Source: JACDBZ01 sp036262075
Lineage (GTDB): Bacteria > Chloroflexota > Limnocylindria > QHBO01
Direction: 5' to 3'
Length of the DNA stretch: 64,000 bases
NCBI GenBank assembly: GCA_036262075.1
Contig: DATAJO010000001.1
Coordinates: 1-64,000 of the forward strand
Shown here: one piece after another, positions 1 through 8,423 of the stretch
Layout: every line of letters begins with the position of its first letter
Numbering within the stretch: the stretch's first letter is position 1
The notes under the pieces: generated by a model
What the model was told of the DNA's origin: nothing
What the model saw: the letters and a program-made list of their open reading frames with translations, nothing else
Database searches by the model: none
Position numbers and translations under genes: made by a program

Positions 1-200
1 AGGACTTCTGTGTCGAGTTCACGAACAACGACACCGTCCTCCACGACTTCGGGGTCGTCGAGACCGGCTTCAACGGCGACGACGTCGAGCCCGGCGAGTC
101 GATCACGTACGTCGTCCCGGCCATGGAGGCGGGCGAGTACACGTTCTACTGCACCCTGCATCCCACCCAGATGGTGGGCGACCTCATCGTCGGCGACTGA
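1..200 (+). CDS. Cupredoxin (type 1 blue-copper) domain protein, C-terminal part
   Basis: Only the last 65 codons are inside the window; the reading frame is open from base 3 and stops at 198-200. The visible part is a cupredoxin fold end: a His in the segment LHDFG, then the copper loop CTLHPTQM, which supplies Cys, His and Met in the spacing C-x2-H-x3-M of type 1 copper proteins. A CuA centre (two Cys, as in oxidase subunit II) is not present. It lies 20 bases upstream of oxidase subunit I, so it may deliver electrons to the oxidase outside the membrane. The N-terminal part, signal peptide and start are not visible. Confidence 0.8.
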   Translation, partial: DFCVEFTNNDTVLHDFGVVETGFNGDDVEPGESITYVVPAMEAGEYTFYCTLHPTQMVGDLIVGD

Positions 201-220
201 GACCGGAGCGCGGATAGATC

Positions 221-1927
221 ATGGCAACCACGACTCTCGAACCACGGGCCGAACCCTATCGGCGGTCCTGGGTCATCGAGTGGCTGACGACCGTCGACCA
301 CAAGAAGATCGGGATCCTGTACATCGTCAACAGCTTCCTGTTCTTCTTCGCCGCGGGCATCCTCGCGCTCGTCATCCGTGCCGAGCTGGCCGTGCCGGGG
401 CTCCAGTTCCTGGACCTCGACACGTACAACCAGGCCTTCACGATGCACGGGACGATCATGCTGTTCCTGTTCATCATCCCGGCGCTGTCGGGATTCGGGA
501 ACTACATCGTCCCGCTCCAGCTCGGCGCGCCCGACATGGCGTTCCCGCGCATCAACGCCCTGTCGTTCTGGCTCCTGCCGCTCGGCGGCCTGCTCATCTT
601 CAGCGGCTACCTGTTCGGCGGCGCAGCCGCCGAGGGCTGGACCGGGTACACGCCGCTCTCGAACAACAAGTTCGCCGGAGGCGTGGGCACGGACCTGTGG
701 ATCATCGGCCTGACGCTGGTGGGCACGGCCTCGATCCTCGGCTCGATCAATTTCATCGCCACGATCTTCAAGATGCGCGCGCCGGGCATGACGCTGTTCC
801 GCATGCCGATCTTCGTGTGGACCGTGCTCGTCACGGCGATGCTCATCCTGCTCGCCACGCCGGTCCTCACCGCAGGCCTGATCGCGCTGTTCATCGACCG
901 CAACTACGGCGGCTCGTTCTTCGACCCCACCCTCGGCGGCAACCCGATCCTGTGGCAGCACATCTTCTGGTTCTTCGGCCACCCCGAGGTCTACATCGTC
1001 ATCCTGCCGGCGATGGGCGTGGTCAGCGAGGTCCTGCCGGTCTTCAGCCGCAAGCCGCTGTTCGGCTACAAGGCCTTCGTCTTCGCCACCATCGGCATCG
1101 GCCTGCTGAGCTTCAGCGTCTGGGCCCACCACATGTTCACGACCGGGGCCGTGTTCCTGCCGTTCTTCGCGTTCATGACCGCGCTCATCGGCATCCCGAC
1201 CGGCGTGAAGATGTTCAACTGGATGGCCACGCTGTGGCGGGGCAAGCTGTCGCTGACGACGCCGATGCTGTTCAGCCTCGGCTTCCTGACGATGTTCCTC
1301 ATCGGCGGCATCAGCGGCGTCATGCTCTCCTCGCCGCCGATCGACTTCCATGTCCAGGACACGTACTTCGTCGTTGCACACCTGCACTACGTGTTCTTCG
1401 GCGGCGCTGTGTTCGGCGTCTTCGCCGCCGCGTACTACTGGTTCCCGAAGATGTTCGGCCGCAAGCTCGACGAGCGGCTCGGCAAGATCCATTTCTGGAT
1501 CCACTTCATCGGCTTCAACCTCGCCTTCTTCCCGATGCACCAGCTCGGCCTGTCGGGCATGCCGCGGCGCATCGCCGACTACGACCCGAACGCGGGCTGG
1601 ACGCTGCTGAACGCGATCTCGACGGTCGGCGCGTTCATGATCGCCGTGAGCGTGATCCCGTTCCTCATCAACATCGTGGCCACGTTCATCAACGGTGAGC
1701 CCGCCGGCGACGACCCGTGGGAGGGCAACACGCTCGAGTGGGCGACGACCTCGCCGCCGCCGCCGTACAACTTCGACCGGCTGCCGCCGATCCACTCCGA
1801 GCGCCCGCTCTTCTTCCTGACGCACGGCCACGGCCATGCCGCCGAGCGGCCCGAGGACCTCGAGGAGGAGCCTGCCCACGGCATCGAGTCGGGTGACGCC
1901 GAGCGACGGGAGGACCCGCTGGCATGA
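221..1927 (+). CDS. ctaD: Cytochrome c oxidase subunit I (heme-copper oxidase, aa3 type)
   Basis: 568 residues, normal length for subunit I, with about twelve hydrophobic segments. It is the catalytic subunit that reduces oxygen to water and pumps protons. Visible motifs include the heme a histidine in FTMHGTIM, the CuB/Tyr cross-link and proton-channel Glu in WFFGHPEVYI, the CuB pair in VWAHHMFTTG, and the heme a3/heme a histidines in VVAHLHYVFF. HPEVY marks an A-type oxidase. The C-terminus is extended and His/Glu-rich. Its stop overlaps the subunit III start by four bases (ATGA), so the two are translationally coupled. A subunit II with a CuA centre is not inside the window and may lie upstream. 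Confidence 0.97.
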   Translation: MATTTLEPRAEPYRRSWVIEWLTTVDHKKIGILYIVNSFLFFFAAGILALVIRAELAVPGLQFLDLDTYNQAFTMHGTIMLFLFIIPALSGFGNYIVPLQLGAPDMAFPRINALSFWLLPLGGLLIFSGYLFGGAAAEGWTGYTPLSNNKFAGGVGTDLWIIGLTLVGTASILGSINFIATIFKMRAPGMTLFRMPIFVWTVLVTAMLILLATPVLTAGLIALFIDRNYGGSFFDPTLGGNPILWQHIFWFFGHPEVYIVILPAMGVVSEVLPVFSRKPLFGYKAFVFATIGIGLLSFSVWAHHMFTTGAVFLPFFAFMTALIGIPTGVKMFNWMATLWRGKLSLTTPMLFSLGFLTMFLIGGISGVMLSSPPIDFHVQDTYFVVAHLHYVFFGGAVFGVFAAAYYWFPKMFGRKLDERLGKIHFWIHFIGFNLAFFPMHQLGLSGMPRRIADYDPNAGWTLLNAISTVGAFMIAVSVIPFLINIVATFINGEPAGDDPWEGNTLEWATTSPPPPYNFDRLPPIHSERPLFFLTHGHGHAAERPEDLEEEPAHGIESGDAERREDPLA

Positions 1928-2559
1928 CCGCACAGCCGATGCGCGCCGCGCCCGCCGGCGTCGAGCGCTCCGCCGAGGGACTGCATGCCGGCCGGGGCAT
2001 CCCGACCGCCCTCCTGGGCATGCTGCTGTTCATCGCCAGCGAGGTGATGTTCTTCGGCGGCCTGTTCGCCACGTACTTCAGCGCCCGGGCCTCCGTCCCG
2101 GCCGGCGAATGGGGCCCGCCGCCGGGCTCGCACGAGCTCGACCTGCCGCTCGCTGGCCTGCTGACCGTGATCCTTGTCGCGTCGAGCTTCACGATGCAGT
2201 TCGGCGTGTGGGCCATCCGCCGCGGCGACAGCGGCAGGCTGAAGTTCTGGACCGGGATCACGCTGCTCCTCGGCGTGCTGTTCCTGGCCGGCCAGCTGTA
2301 CGACTACAGCCAGCTCGGCTTCGGCGTCTCCGATGGCGTATTCGGCACGGTGTTCTACACGCTCACCGGGTTCCACGGCGCGCACGTGTTCGGCGGCGCG
2401 GTCGGCCTCACGATCGTCCTCGCCCGGGCGCTCCGGGGCCAGTTCAGCGCCCGCAACCACGTGGCGGTCGAGGCGGTCAGCATGTACTGGCACTTCGTCG
2501 ACGTGGTGTGGATCGCGGTGTTCAGCACGATCTACCTCCTGCCGCTGGTGAGCCCCTGA
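1924..2559 (+). CDS. ctaE: Cytochrome c oxidase subunit III
   Basis: 211 residues with about five to six membrane segments, matching the shorter bacterial form of COX III. Characteristic segments include the early SEVMFFGGLF, the central GFHGAHVFGG and the final YWHFVDVVWI stretch. The subunit stabilises the oxidase and supports proton uptake. It starts inside the ctaD stop (ATGA), and its own stop shares a base with the next start (TGATG), so it sits in a tightly coupled oxidase operon. Confidence 0.96.
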   Translation: MTAQPMRAAPAGVERSAEGLHAGRGIPTALLGMLLFIASEVMFFGGLFATYFSARASVPAGEWGPPPGSHELDLPLAGLLTVILVASSFTMQFGVWAIRRGDSGRLKFWTGITLLLGVLFLAGQLYDYSQLGFGVSDGVFGTVFYTLTGFHGAHVFGGAVGLTIVLARALRGQFSARNHVAVEAVSMYWHFVDVVWIAVFSTIYLLPLVSP

Positions 2560-2909
2560 TGCCGGAGACCGCCGTCGGCTACGCCATCCTCGGCGTCGGC
2601 CTCCTCGTCGTCCTCGGCATCGTGTTCATCCTCGCCTCGCGGGCGAACCCGACGGGGGAGCGGCCGAAGCCGCCTCGCGGCGTGCACCTCCCGGCACCGA
2701 GCTTCCTGCCGGTCGTCTTCGCGGTGGGCGCGGCGCTCCTCGGTGCGGCCGTCGTGTTCCGGAGTGAGACCGAGGTCGCCAACCCGGTGCTCGCCATCGC
2801 CGGCATCCTCGTCATCGTGGCGGGGATCATCGGATGGGTGCGCGCGGCGGACCATGAGTGGCGCGAGGTCGAGCACGGCGCGCACGACGACGGTCACGCC
2901 GCCCACTGA
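2559..2909 (+). CDS. Small two-to-three-helix membrane protein, putative oxidase subunit IV-like
   Basis: 116 residues. Hydrophobic segments lie near residues 5-27, 50-68 and 75-92, joined by a basic Pro-rich linker with GERPKPPRG. The tail is rich in His, Asp and Glu. Position directly after ctaE with a one-base overlap, and the size, suggest an accessory oxidase subunit such as the small subunit IV of actinobacterial oxidases; the sequence itself does not prove this. Its end overlaps the next gene by 56 bases in another frame. Confidence 0.65.
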   Translation: MPETAVGYAILGVGLLVVLGIVFILASRANPTGERPKPPRGVHLPAPSFLPVVFAVGAALLGAAVVFRSETEVANPVLAIAGILVIVAGIIGWVRAADHEWREVEHGAHDDGHAAH

Positions 2910-3486
2910 CCCAGCCCCGGGCTCGGAGCCGATCTCGCGGACGCGCCGCGACCTTCGGAGGCTCCCGCTCGCCTGGCTCGTCGTGGCGGCGGTCGTGCCG
3001 GTTCTCCTCCTTGCCGGCCTGGTCCTCTGGACCGTGCTGTCGCGTCCCGCGATTTCCCCCACCGCCATCGGCGCTCCGGCGCCGGGGTTCTCGCTCGTCA
3101 GCCTCGACGGTGAGCCGATCTCGCTCGAATCGCTTCGCGGGCGGCCGGTGGTCGTGAACTTCTTTGCGTCGTGGTGCGTGCCGTGCATCGAGGAATTCCC
3201 GCTGCTGCGAGAGGCTGCGGAACGGCATGCGGGTGACGATCTGGCAATCGTCGGGATCGTCTACGAGGACGGACCGGACACGGCACGCGAGTTCATGGAG
3301 CGCCACGGGGCGACCTGGTCGGCCGCGATGGACCCCGACGCCCGGGTGGCGCAGGCATACGCGGTCCACGGCCCGCCCGAGACGTACTTCATCGCGCGGG
3401 ATGGCACGATCGCCGCGCGGCAGATCGGCCAGTTCACGGAACGCTCCCTCGAGGAGAAGCTGGCCGCTATCATCGGCGCACCATGA
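2854..3486 (+). CDS. Membrane-anchored thioredoxin-like protein (CcmG/DsbE/TlpA type)
   Basis: 210 residues. One membrane anchor lies at about residues 36-58, followed by an extracytoplasmic thioredoxin fold. The active site is FFASWCVPC and the cis-Pro region is HGPPETYFI, typical of CcmG, which keeps apocytochrome c cysteines reduced for heme attachment. The only good start in frame is ATG 2854, inside the preceding gene; no later ATG or GTG precedes the anchor. Context after an oxidase operon fits a role in cytochrome c or oxidase copper-site assembly. The stop overlaps the next start (ATGA). Confidence 0.85.
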   Translation: MSGARSSTARTTTVTPPTDPAPGSEPISRTRRDLRRLPLAWLVVAAVVPVLLLAGLVLWTVLSRPAISPTAIGAPAPGFSLVSLDGEPISLESLRGRPVVVNFFASWCVPCIEEFPLLREAAERHAGDDLAIVGIVYEDGPDTAREFMERHGATWSAAMDPDARVAQAYAVHGPPETYFIARDGTIAARQIGQFTERSLEEKLAAIIGAP

Positions 3487-3659
3487 CCGATCAACAGCTG
3501 CCGGTTCCGGCCGCCCGGGTCGAACTCGAGGGCGCACCGACCGAGACGCCGCCAGTCCGACGTCCGCTGAGCGTCGCCCTCCTGCCCCTGGGGCTCGTCA
3601 CGTTCGTCGTTCTTGCCTTCGTCATCGCCGCCTGGACCTTCCTCGCCGCGGCCGGCTGA
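3483..3659 (+). CDS. 58-residue single-helix membrane protein
   Basis: The start ATG overlaps the stop of the thioredoxin-like gene (ATGA). The product has a soluble, Pro- and Glu-rich N-terminal half and one C-terminal membrane helix with many Leu, Val and Ala between about residues 31 and 57. I do not recognise a family. The size and place after a CcmG-like gene recall CcmD-type helper proteins, but there is no motif to confirm that. Coupling and codon use like the neighbours argue that it is a real gene. Confidence 0.6.
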   Translation: MTDQQLPVPAARVELEGAPTETPPVRRPLSVALLPLGLVTFVVLAFVIAAWTFLAAAG

Positions 3660-3678
3660 GCACGGGACGGCGGGTTCG

Positions 3679-4611
3679 GTGACCACGAGCGACACCGCGG
3701 CCGCCGCGGAGCCCGCGATCGTCGTTCGCGGGCTGCGCAAGTCGTATGGCAGCTTCGAGGCCGTCCGCGGCATCGACTTCGAGGTCGCCCGCGGCGAGGT
3801 GTTCGCGCTGCTCGGCCCGAACGGGGCGGGCAAGACGACGACGGTCGAGATCCTCGAGGGCCATCGCCAGCGCACCGGCGGCGAGGTCTCGGTCCTCGGA
3901 TTCGACCCCGGCCGCAGCGAGCGGGCGCTGAAGGAGCGCATCGGCATCGTCCTCCAGCAGACCGGGGTCGACGAGTACCTCACGGTGCGCGAGGTGGTCG
4001 AGATGGTCGGCGGCTACTACCCGTCGCCGCGGCCGGTCGACGAGGTCATCGAGCTCGTCGGGCTGACCGACCAGGCGAACGAGCGCATCCGCAAGCTGTC
4101 CGGTGGCCAGAAGCGCCGCGTCGACCTGGCGGTCGCGCTGGCCGGCGACCCCGAGCTGCTGTTCCTCGACGAGCCGACGACCGGATTCGACCCGTCCGCG
4201 CGCCGCCAGGCCTGGGAGACGGTGCGCGGCCTGACGCTGCTCGGCAAGACGATCCTGCTCGCCACCCATTTCATGGACGAGGCGCAGGTCCTCGCGAATC
4301 GGCTGGCGATCATGAGCCGCGGCCGGATCATCGCCACCGGCACGCCGGGCGAGCTCATCGGCGCCGCGTCGGACACGACGCTCATCCGCTTCCGCCTGCC
4401 CGATGGCCTCCGGCCGCCTGATCGGCTCGGGCTGCGCCGCGAGGGGGCGGTCTGGGTCCTCGAGTCGACCGTGCTGACGCGCGACCTCCACGAGCTGAGC
4501 GGCTGGGCGATGGCCGAGGACGTCGAGCTCGCCGACCTCGAGGTCACGCGCCGCTCGCTCGAGGACGTCTACCTTCAGCTCACCGCGGAGTCCGGGGAGG
4601 AGGCGTCGTGA
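3679..4611 (+). CDS. ABC transporter ATP-binding protein (DrrA/CcmA-like exporter)
   Basis: 310 residues from GTG 3679; an in-frame ATG at 3613 would lie inside the upstream gene. Walker A is GPNGAGKTT, the Q-loop is VLQQTG, the signature is LSGGQKRRVD, Walker B is LLFLDEPTTGFDP, followed by the switch His in LLATHFMDEA. The C-terminal extension is of the type found in drug and polyketide exporters (DrrA). It pairs with the permease that begins inside its stop codon. The substrate is unknown; cytochrome-assembly neighbours leave heme or copper export open but unproven. Confidence 0.92.
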   Translation: MTTSDTAAAAEPAIVVRGLRKSYGSFEAVRGIDFEVARGEVFALLGPNGAGKTTTVEILEGHRQRTGGEVSVLGFDPGRSERALKERIGIVLQQTGVDEYLTVREVVEMVGGYYPSPRPVDEVIELVGLTDQANERIRKLSGGQKRRVDLAVALAGDPELLFLDEPTTGFDPSARRQAWETVRGLTLLGKTILLATHFMDEAQVLANRLAIMSRGRIIATGTPGELIGAASDTTLIRFRLPDGLRPPDRLGLRREGAVWVLESTVLTRDLHELSGWAMAEDVELADLEVTRRSLEDVYLQLTAESGEEAS

Positions 4612-5348
4612 ACGGTATCGCCCTCGCGGTGCGGCAGCTCCGCTACGAGAACCGGGCGTTCTGGCGCAACCCGCCGGCGGCGTTCTTCACGTTCGCCTTC
4701 CCGCTCCTGTTCATGCTCATCTTCAACGTCATCTTCGGCGAGGGGGCGGCGCGCTTCTTCACGCCGGCGATCATCGTCTTCTCGGTCGTGACGGCGACGT
4801 TCACGAACCTGGCGATGAACATCACCTTCGCCCGCGACTTCGGCGTCCTGAAGCGGATCCGCGGCACGCCGCTGCCGACGTGGGCCTACCTCGCCGGGCG
4901 CATCGGCCATGCGATCGGGGTGACGCTGCTGCTGGTGGCGATCGTCGCTGCGGTCGGCGCGGTCCTCTACGACGTGCCGATCCCGTGGGACGCGCTGCCG
5001 ATCATCATCCTCGTCCTCGCCGTGGCGGCCGCCTCGTTCAGCGCCCTGGGGCTGGCCGTGGCGGGCCTCATGCCGAACGCCGATGCCGCACCCGCCATCG
5101 TCAACGCCATCGTCCTGCCGGTGCTGTTCATCAGCAACGTCTTCATCCAGATGGAGAACGCCCCGGACTGGCTGAATACGATCAGCTACGTCCTCCCGGT
5201 GCGCCACTTCGCCGATGCGATGCTCGACCTCTACGCCTCCGGCGCCGATGCCGGGGTGCCCTGGGCCGGGCTCGGCGTCATCGCCGCCTGGGGTCTCGTC
5301 GGCGTCGTGGTCGCGCTCCGCTTCTTCAGCTGGGAGCCGCGCCGCTGA
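4608..5348 (+). CDS. ABC-2 type exporter permease
   Basis: 246 residues with six predicted membrane segments, starting at a GTG that overlaps the ATPase stop (GTGA). The N-terminal region RYENRAFWRNPPAAFFTFAF and the late segment NTISYVLPVRHFADAM are typical of ABC2_membrane (DrrB-like) permeases. With the upstream ATPase it would form a two-subunit exporter. Its stop shares a base with the following lipoprotein start (TGATG). Confidence 0.9.
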   Translation: MNGIALAVRQLRYENRAFWRNPPAAFFTFAFPLLFMLIFNVIFGEGAARFFTPAIIVFSVVTATFTNLAMNITFARDFGVLKRIRGTPLPTWAYLAGRIGHAIGVTLLLVAIVAAVGAVLYDVPIPWDALPIIILVLAVAAASFSALGLAVAGLMPNADAAPAIVNAIVLPVLFISNVFIQMENAPDWLNTISYVLPVRHFADAMLDLYASGADAGVPWAGLGVIAAWGLVGVVVALRFFSWEPRR

Positions 5349-5815
5349 TGGCCACCCGGGGGGTCGCCGGCTCGCTGCTGTCGCTCCTCGTGGCCGGCTG
5401 CAGCTGGGTGAGCGTTGCTCCACTGGGACAGCCGGATGCAGGTGTCGACGCAGCCGCACCGGTTCCCGGCGCCGGCTTCGGACCGGTCCTCGTCCTCGAC
5501 GTGGTGAACAACAGCGACCGCGAGGTCGTCGCCGGTTACGAGTACGTCTCCGACAATCCGGCGGGCAGCGGCGAGGCCGTCGTGCCAGCCTGTCACCAGG
5601 TATCGACGTTCATGGCCGAGATCGTCGGCAGGTACCGAATCCTCGTCGACGGGGCCGTCGTGGCAGACGGTGCGGTGCCACGGGCAATGACCGACGGCGC
5701 AGTGACGATGCGGGTGATCGTCGATCCGGACGGAACGGCCCACGCGGTCGGTGGCCTGCGCTGGTCCGATGCCGTGCCGGACGACTTCGCGCGCCCCGTC
5801 AACGACTGTCCGTAG
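5348..5815 (+). CDS. Putative lipoprotein of unknown function
   Basis: 155 residues. The N-terminus has a short hydrophobic stretch and the lipobox LVAGC with the lipidated Cys near residue 18, so the mature protein should be anchored outside the membrane. The rest reads as a small beta-rich domain (VLVLDVVNNSDREVVAGYEY and later beta-like strands) with conserved-looking cysteines near the middle and the C-terminus. I recognise no family. It is coupled to the ABC permease, so it may be an accessory or substrate-binding factor. Confidence 0.7.
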   Translation: MATRGVAGSLLSLLVAGCSWVSVAPLGQPDAGVDAAAPVPGAGFGPVLVLDVVNNSDREVVAGYEYVSDNPAGSGEAVVPACHQVSTFMAEIVGRYRILVDGAVVADGAVPRAMTDGAVTMRVIVDPDGTAHAVGGLRWSDAVPDDFARPVNDCP

Positions 5816-5853
5816 GTCCTCCCCTCCGCCAGCGGGGCGTCCACCCGGTGCCC

Positions 5854-5979
5854 GTATCGGCGCAGTGAGGGCCGACACAGCCACCCCGTGCGTGGGTCGG
5901 AGCGTCAGGGCGGCAGCCGGCTCGCTCACGGGCCATTTCGGCCACGTGGCGCACACATCGGCTCATGAAGGGCCGATAC
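5854..5979. repeat. 126-base intergenic element, copy A, with hairpin ends
   Basis: Each end is a 25-base unit (5854-5878 and 5955-5979) with the arms ATCGGC and GGGCCGA around a short loop. The left unit of this copy matches the left unit of the copy at 12428-12553 in about 20 of 25 bases. The right units match in about 18 of 25. Both copies are exactly 126 bases long, while the middle has diverged. A degenerate unit is visible near 5915-5937. The element lies between two convergent genes. Confidence 0.65.
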
Positions 5980-6022
5980 GGTCATCGGGTGAAAACGGGC
6001 CGGATCGCGAGGGACCCGGGAG

Positions 6023-7282
6023 TCATCCGACCCCGGCGGGCGACCGGCCGGGGGTCGGGTACCGCCGCTCGACGTAGTCCTCGAGGATCTCGAGGAAGCG
6101 GGGGACGATACCCTCGCCGCGCAGCGTCTCGGTCTTCACGCCGTCGACGAACACCGGGGCCACCGGCTCCTCGAACGTCCCGGGCAGCGAGATGCCGATA
6201 TCGGCGTGCTTCGACTCGCCCGGCCCGTTCACGACGCAGCCCATGACCGCGACCCGCATCTCCTCGACGCCGGGATGCGACTCGCGCCAGCGAGGCATCT
6301 GCTCGACGAGGTAGGCCTGGATATCGCGTGCCATCTCCTGGAAGAACGTCGAGGTTGTGCGGCCGCAGCCGGGGCAGGCCGATACCTGCGGCAGGAACGA
6401 GCGCAGGCCCATCGACTGGAGCACCTGCTGCGCGACCTGAACCTCCTGGGTGCGGTCTCCCCCGGGCTCCGGGGTCAGAGATACGCGAATCGTGTCGCCG
6501 ATGCCGCGCTGCAGCAGGATGGCGAGCCCGGCCGTCGAGGTGATGATGCCCTTGGCGCCCATGCCGGCCTCGGTCAGGCCGAGGTGGAGCGGGTAGTCGC
6601 ATCGGCTCGCCAGTCGGGTGTACACCTCGACGAGGTCCTGCACGCCCGAGACCTTGGCCGACAGGATGATCCGGTCGTGCGGCAGGCCGACGTCCTCGGC
6701 CAGGTGAGCCGAGCGTAGCGCCGACTCGATCATCGCCTCGATCATCACCTCGCGGCTGTCCATCGGCTCGGGCGAGGCGGCGTTGGCGTCCATCATCTCG
6801 GTCAGCAGCTGCTGGTCGAGCGAGCCCCAGTTGACGCCGATGCGGACCGGCTTCCCGTTCGCCATCGCGACCTCGACGATCTGGGCGAACTGCTCGTCGC
6901 GGCGCTTCGTGCCGACGTTGCCGGGGTTGATCCGGTACTTCGCCAGCGCAACGGCCATGGCCGGGTAGTTCGTCAGAAGGAGGTGGCCGTTGTAGTGGAA
7001 GTCGCCGATCAGCGGCACGTCGACCCCGAGCCGATCGAGCTTCTCGCGGATCAGCGGGACCGCCATCGCGGCCTCGTCGTTGTTGACGGTGATGCGCACG
7101 AGCTCGGAGCCCGCGTGCGCGAGCTGCGCGACCTGGATGGCGGTCGCATCGGCATCGGCGGTGTCGGTGTTCGTCATCGACTGGACGACCACCGGATGGG
7201 CCGAGCCGACCGGGACGCCGCCGACGAGCACCGTCGTCGTCGGTCGTCGCAGGATCGGGGCAGTGGAGGACATCGGCGTCAT
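6023..7282 (-). CDS. ispG: 4-hydroxy-3-methylbut-2-en-1-yl diphosphate synthase (IspG/GcpE)
   Basis: 419 residues. The enzyme converts 2-C-methyl-D-erythritol 2,4-cyclodiphosphate to HMBPP in the MEP isoprenoid pathway, using a [4Fe-4S] cluster. The N-terminal TIM-barrel part has VVVQSMTNTDT, NPGNVG and the NWGSL stretch. Cluster ligands are visible in SACPGCGR and in VMGCVVNGPGE near the C-terminus. The length fits the two-domain bacterial form. It is divergent from the receiver-domain gene with 50 bases between the starts. Confidence 0.97.
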   Translation of the reverse strand: MTPMSSTAPILRRPTTTVLVGGVPVGSAHPVVVQSMTNTDTADADATAIQVAQLAHAGSELVRITVNNDEAAMAVPLIREKLDRLGVDVPLIGDFHYNGHLLLTNYPAMAVALAKYRINPGNVGTKRRDEQFAQIVEVAMANGKPVRIGVNWGSLDQQLLTEMMDANAASPEPMDSREVMIEAMIESALRSAHLAEDVGLPHDRIILSAKVSGVQDLVEVYTRLASRCDYPLHLGLTEAGMGAKGIITSTAGLAILLQRGIGDTIRVSLTPEPGGDRTQEVQVAQQVLQSMGLRSFLPQVSACPGCGRTTSTFFQEMARDIQAYLVEQMPRWRESHPGVEEMRVAVMGCVVNGPGESKHADIGISLPGTFEEPVAPVFVDGVKTETLRGEGIVPRFLEILEDYVERRYPTPGRSPAGVG

Positions 7283-7310
7283 GGTAGAGCCACGTACGGA
7301 TCGGCGGCAC

Positions 7311-7331
7311 GGCGCGTGCTGAGCACGCGCC
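7311..7331. promoter_or_regulatory. Perfect 10+1+10 palindrome just before a start codon
   Basis: The arms GGCGCGTGCT (7311-7320) and AGCACGCGCC (7322-7331) are exact inverted repeats around one base. The site ends two bases before the ATG of the receiver-domain gene and lies 29 bases from the ispG start on the other strand. It could be a dimeric regulator's operator or a 5' hairpin that controls translation. Position decides nothing between these. Confidence 0.5.
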
Positions 7332-7332
7332 C

Positions 7333-7752
7333 ATGAGCGTTCAGGCGGCCGAGCCGCAGCCGATTCGGCGCGTCTGGATCGTGGAGGACGAGCCGGATGC
7401 GGCGGAGCTTGCGGCGGAGCTGTGCGCGGCCTGCGGCGCCGATGCGCTCCTGTTCCGCACCCCGCTCCCGTTCCTCGTGGCGCTCCGCAGCTCGCCGGCG
7501 CCCCACGCCGCGGTCCTCGACTGGCGCCTCGAGCGCGAGCTGAGCGCAGCCCTGTTCCTCGCCACCCGCCATCGCTTCCCGACGCTGCCGGTCATCTACT
7601 GGACCGGCACGACCGACGCGCTGCCCTCGATGATCCTCGAGGACCGCTACTCGCGCGTCGTCGACAAGGCCGATGGCGCCGCCGCCTTCGAGCAGGCCCT
7701 CGGCTGGGCGACTGAGCAGAACCCCGGCACCGAGGCTGCCGCCGAAGCCTGA
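7333..7752 (+). CDS. Stand-alone CheY-like receiver domain
   Basis: 139 residues, one receiver domain and no output domain. The acidic pair is in WIVEDEPD, the phospho-acceptor Asp in AVLDWRLE, the conserved Thr in IYWTGT and the Lys in VVDKAD, so all catalytic positions appear kept. No histidine kinase is nearby. It may act as a phosphorelay intermediate or bind a partner protein directly. Its start lies directly behind the 7311-7331 palindrome. Confidence 0.8.
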   Translation: MSVQAAEPQPIRRVWIVEDEPDAAELAAELCAACGADALLFRTPLPFLVALRSSPAPHAAVLDWRLERELSAALFLATRHRFPTLPVIYWTGTTDALPSMILEDRYSRVVDKADGAAAFEQALGWATEQNPGTEAAAEA

Positions 7753-7768
7753 TCTGCAGGCCGATCGG

Positions 7769-7774
7769 TAGACT
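7769..7774 (+). promoter_or_regulatory. TAGACT -10-like box, 7 bases from ATG 7782
   Basis: The hexamer lies seven bases upstream of the start codon, and no ribosome-binding site fits in between. This spacing would place transcription start at or next to the ATG, giving a leaderless messenger. Confidence 0.55.
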
Positions 7775-7781
7775 GCCCAGC

Positions 7782-8414
7782 ATGAACCGGGCTCCGTCAG
7801 CCGCCCGCCTCCTCGTCGGGGTGACCCTCCTGCTCGCCGGCTGCGCCCCGAGCGCGGTCACCGATCGATCGAACGCGCCCTCGAGCGACGCCCCGGGTAG
7901 CGTCGTGCCGAGCGAACGGCCGTCGGAGCCGGCAGCCTCGGTCCCGCCGAGCGCAGCCGCCGAGCCGTCGGACGAGGGAATTCCCCAGGATCCGCTCCTC
8001 GCCCGTGAGCTCGTCGACGTCCGGACCGGCGGCACGGTCACGCTCGGCGAGCTCGCCGCGGAGCGGCCGGTGATCGTCGAGCTCATGGCGATCTGGTGTA
8101 CGAACTGCCGCGCACAGATGCACGAGCTCGTCGCCGCGCACGACCTAGCCGACTTCGCGACCGTGGGCATCGACATCGACCCGAGCGAGGTCGCAGGCGA
8201 TCTCGCCGCGTACGCCGAGCGTGAGGGGTTCGACTGGCCGTTCGTCCTGGCCGATCCGGAGCTCGCCACGTTGCTGCGTGATCGGTTCGGCAACGAGGCG
8301 CTGTTCCCGCCGAGCACGCCGAAGCTCCTCGTTGGCACGGACGGCTCGGTCGAGCTCCTGCCGCTCGGGCAGCACCTCGCGGCCGCCGAGATTGCGGACC
8401 TCGTCGGCGGCTGA
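7782..8414 (+). CDS. TlpA-like thioredoxin-fold lipoprotein
   Basis: 210 residues. The N-terminus has a signal peptide with the lipobox LLAGC, then a Ser/Pro-rich linker to about residue 70. The thioredoxin-like domain follows, with the redox site AIWCTNC in the TlpA/redoxin position. It should act outside the membrane as a thiol reductant. The CcdA-like gene nine bases downstream would supply electrons across the membrane. Confidence 0.85.
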   Translation: MNRAPSAARLLVGVTLLLAGCAPSAVTDRSNAPSSDAPGSVVPSERPSEPAASVPPSAAAEPSDEGIPQDPLLARELVDVRTGGTVTLGELAAERPVIVELMAIWCTNCRAQMHELVAAHDLADFATVGIDIDPSEVAGDLAAYAEREGFDWPFVLADPELATLLRDRFGNEALFPPSTPKLLVGTDGSVELLPLGQHLAAAEIADLVGG

Positions 8415-8423
8415 GCCGAGCCG

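Noticed and set aside
146..1933. Long antisense frame over ctaD
   Set aside because: GC-rich third positions leave opposite frames open; the translation is a low-complexity Arg/Glu/Asp run, and the plus frame is a clear oxidase subunit.
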